A stretch of DNA of 64,000 nucleotides, from contig JAPEUQ010000009.1 of NCBI GenBank assembly GCA_027946365.1, positions 434,001 through 498,000 on the forward strand, written 5' to 3'. Below are positions 61,719 through 64,000 of the stretch, one piece after another. Position 1 is the first letter of the stretch. The number at the start of each line of letters is the position of its first letter. Both the position numbers and the translations under genes were made by a program. The notes below the pieces were generated by a model, which was not told the DNA's origin, made no database searches, and worked only from the letters and a program-made list of their open reading frames with translations. The DNA is from Kalmusia sp. IMI 367209. Lineage: Eukaryota > Ascomycota > Dothideomycetes > Pleosporales > Didymosphaeriaceae.

Positions 61719-62860
61719 TCAGTCCAGCTCCTCATCGTCCCCTCCAGCTTTCGTGTCGGCCTTCTCGTCGCCATGTACCTTCTTTACCATGTCCTCGGCG
61801 CTCTCGATTCCGTTCTCCTTCTTAGCCTCCTCGGTCGGGATAAGTGAGAAGATAACGACGAAAAGCTCGGTGTTCGTATCCCGATCTTTCAGTACGTATC
61901 TAAGAGAGTGCGTGCTACGTTAGTCAGACCGCGAACCATTTACGAAATGCCGACCAACAGGTCCAAGGATGTAGAAGTAGGAACAAGCGAGGAATGAACT
62001 TACCGAAGCGGCTGCCCGTCCCAATGCCCAATGATCGAAATAGCTGGAAGCCCATATCCGATCTTGAGGGCAAACTCGTTGAAGTCGACGTACGGGTTGA
62101 AGAAGTCGCACTTGTACTCGCGGCCCTCTTCAAACTCGAAGTCTTTCCTCTTAGCCTCGTTCAGGAAATGCTTCTGCCGCTGCGCAGTCGCGCCCGGTAT
62201 TGCTAGCTTCTCGCGCACCTCCACGCCATCGCCTTCCGCACCCTCTTCGTACACGACTGCTTCGCCTTCCTTCTCCTCGCCCGCCTCGGGCTCCTGCGGT
62301 GGCTTGCTGCCTATCCGCAATACATTGATACTGCTTAGTAGCGCGCCGTAGAGATATGGTTCGTCGCCGTAGACGTCGCCATCTAGACCAGGGTCTATCC
62401 ACCACTTGACGATGCCAAATGCCTTATCGAAAAGCGGGGGCAGGCGGTCGCGGATGGGATGGTCGAAGTCGTTGCCGAAGACGAGGTGATGGCCGGGAAT
62501 GGAGCGCTTCGGCGTGAAGGAGAAGGAGATCGAGTATCGGTCGTAGGGATGCTGAGGGGTAGAGAAGTAGGGAGATGTAGAGGGTGAACCTTCTGGGAGG
62601 CCTGTGGGGTAAGCGTTAGCATGGTATCGAAAGCTTGGGACGCGCATATGCAGCTCGTAGTCTTGCTTGACGCTGTCGCGTGCGCTGGACAGACAGGGCG
62701 TACCTCTGTAGTCCTTGACGCGAACGTGTATTCGTGCATCAAGATGCTCCGAAGAGATGTTTATGGGCTTCTCGGTGTTGACTTGGACATCTTGGTGCTT
62801 GGAGGTATCGTAGGTCGCACCAGCGGTAACATGAAGGATGTATTGTTCGTGGTGGGGCAT
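61719..62860 (-). CDS. DUF1769 (UPF0590-like) conserved fungal protein
   Basis: Three exons (62860-62704, 62601-62004, 61899-61719; introns 102 and 104 nt) give 311 residues. The sequence has the layout I associate with DUF1769: an N-terminal strand-rich part (YILHVTAGATYD), SISFSFTPKRSIPG with HHLVFGNDFDHPIRD, a FGIVKWWIDPGLDGDVY block, an acidic low-complexity insert (about residues 180-210), and KCDFFNPYVDFNEFALKIG with a final strand that is completed by the last splice (YVLKDRDT). The C-terminal 45 residues are acidic and disordered. The function of the family is not known to me, and yeast members are cytoplasmic or nuclear. Its 3' end faces that of the homoisocitrate dehydrogenase gene. 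Confidence 0.85.
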
Positions 62861-63178
62861 CGTAAATATCGCACTCCCTATAATATGATCTCCGACTGTT
62901 GCTCAATAATGCATGCGGGGAGGATACAGCGTGTTCGTAATGGATCGAGACGTGTCTGCGGGGCTGGGGTGCAATGGGATGTTTATTCGGCTCGTCGAAA
63001 ATTGTTGACGATCACAATGACGTTGGAGGGTCCGACGGCGGCGCGAGCACAGGGTTCTCCACGACGCGCTAACCGTATTCGCAGTATATTGCAGAACGAT
63101 CATTTCTATTCAAATGTATATACAAGAGTTTGGATTATTTTGTGGATTCATGAAGTGCAAAGCTAGTCCAACGCGATT
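62861..63178. other. Intergenic between two minus-strand genes
   Basis: The 318 bp hold the promoter of the DUF1769 gene and the 3' flank of the F-box gene. A plus-strand open frame (62621-63166) covering this spacer is antisense and not supported. Confidence 0.5.
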
Positions 63179-64000
63179 TCATGGAACTCTCGTGAACTCT
63201 TCGATATTGACCCGCTGGTAGAAGGACACGTGCCCAAAGGTCTCCCAGTACTGCGCAAGGCGGTCGTGTGAAATGAGAATGAGTTGAGATGTCATGTAGT
63301 CGTCTAGGCATGATTAGTATGCTCATCAAAACGAAAAGACAAGTAGCACTTACCATCCCTAAAACCCCGAGCGGCAATATGACCAACACTCTTGACGATG
63401 CGTGCGCCTTTGAACATCTCCTCATTCGCCACCCGAATCAAGCCATTGGGACCGATATCAGGTGCTATAAATGTATACTCTCCTCGCGGTATGTTTGGAT
63501 CACCAGTGAGTTTAACCGCTTCGATGCGACCTTGATGAATGGTATCGTTCTCGCCAGCCTCCTTGTTCTCCTCGATCTGAGGCGATAGATCCCTCAGGGA
63601 GGCATGCAGGGTTGCAACGCTGTCACCGAGTTCAGGACTTCCCTCATCTTCGATAAACTCTTCGGTTATATCCTCCCACGCTTCGTCCCATTCAGCAGAG
63701 CTAGTTGGCGCGGTGCTCCACGATCCACCACTACTGACACTACCTTCTCGCTCCCGAGCCCTGATTACCCACTCTGCTCGCTCCGGTAACGGCTTAGGAT
63801 CGTCCGGCTGCATAACAACCAGAAATTCGCACCCATGTCCGGCGTAGTCACCGCACCAAATGCCTTGCCACGGTTTCTGTGGAGTGGGCGTATAAGACTC
63901 TTCCGGTAGTGTCGCCCACGTCGTTATGTCCTCCCCAATGCGCATGCTGACTCCGTGTGGTCGAGGCGAGAACTCCATCCATCTTCTTACCCTGAAATTC
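63179..64000 (-). CDS. F-box protein, FBXO31-like C-terminal domain; 5' end outside window
   Basis: Two exons are visible (from the window edge at 64000 to 63354, and 63303-63179; intron 50 nt). The frame is open through the window edge with coding-like sequence ahead of the first ATG (63978), so the N-terminus, where an F-box would sit, is missing. The visible part contains the beta-barrel blocks of the FBXO31-type domain: a KPWQGIWCGDYAGHGCEF strand pair, a long acidic Ser-rich insert, then LTGDPNIPRGEYTFIAPDIG and FKGARIVKSVGHIAARGF. The second exon ends in a Tyr/Trp-rich segment with RLAQYWETFGHV. Such proteins are substrate receptors of SCF ubiquitin ligases. Calling it an F-box protein rests on this domain and on fungal homologues I recall. 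Confidence 0.75.

Overview
The window is nuclear DNA of a filamentous ascomycete (Pezizomycotina). The intron density, the short 45-60 nt GT-AG introns with CTAAC-like branch sites, and the protein families point there: HET-domain protein, PTH11-like membrane protein, fungal Zn2Cys6 regulators, fungal homoisocitrate dehydrogenase and a highly reducing PKS. A dothideomycete is my best guess, but the sequence alone does not prove it. Exon models below were built by eye from splice sites, with every exon sum checked for phase.

Layout. 0-13 kb is mostly ordinary gene-dense DNA: a 1.1-kaa coiled-coil protein with a broken frame, a small single-pass membrane protein, a WD40 protein with a C-terminal coiled coil, a secreted lytic-transglycosylase-like protein, a secreted S10 carboxypeptidase and a membrane fatty acid desaturase. 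13-29 kb is sparse. It holds a frameshifted Zn2Cys6 regulator, a frameshifted secreted protein, a 2.4-kb A+T-rich gene-free stretch, two unrelated RING-type proteins, a GC-rich ORF fragment and an orphan protein.

29-46 kb is a polyketide biosynthetic gene cluster: Zn2Cys6 regulator (29.2-31.3), DUF3237 protein (31.5-32.3), flavin monooxygenase with a C-terminal membrane anchor (33.0-34.9), divergently transcribed multi-pass membrane protein (35.2-36.3), highly reducing PKS (37.0-44.2) and O-methyltransferase (45.0-46.3). The gene set resembles the PKS / O-methyltransferase / flavin oxygenase / membrane hydrolase sets of fungal polyene-pyrone pathways (aurovertin, citreoviridin). Here, however, the PKS methyltransferase core has lost its SAM-binding loop, the enoylreductase is divergent, and the oxygenase seems to be of a different flavin class. 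The likely product is therefore not the known one. The PKS promoter holds a perfect CGG-N6-CCG palindrome, and the monooxygenase/membrane-protein promoter holds three tandem 12-bp CGGATC repeats, both plausible sites for the cluster regulator.

46-58 kb holds a HET protein, a Gfo/Idh/MocA dehydrogenase, a secreted endonuclease/exonuclease/phosphatase-fold protein, a secreted GMC oxidoreductase and a PTH11-like protein. These may be cluster-edge accessory genes or unrelated neighbours. 60-64 kb returns to conserved housekeeping genes: homoisocitrate dehydrogenase of lysine synthesis, a DUF1769 protein and an F-box protein running off the right end.

Three genes (264-3649, 14800-16685, 17426-18048) each need a single-base change to read through. 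This could be gene decay or base-level assembly error, and it affects how they should be read.
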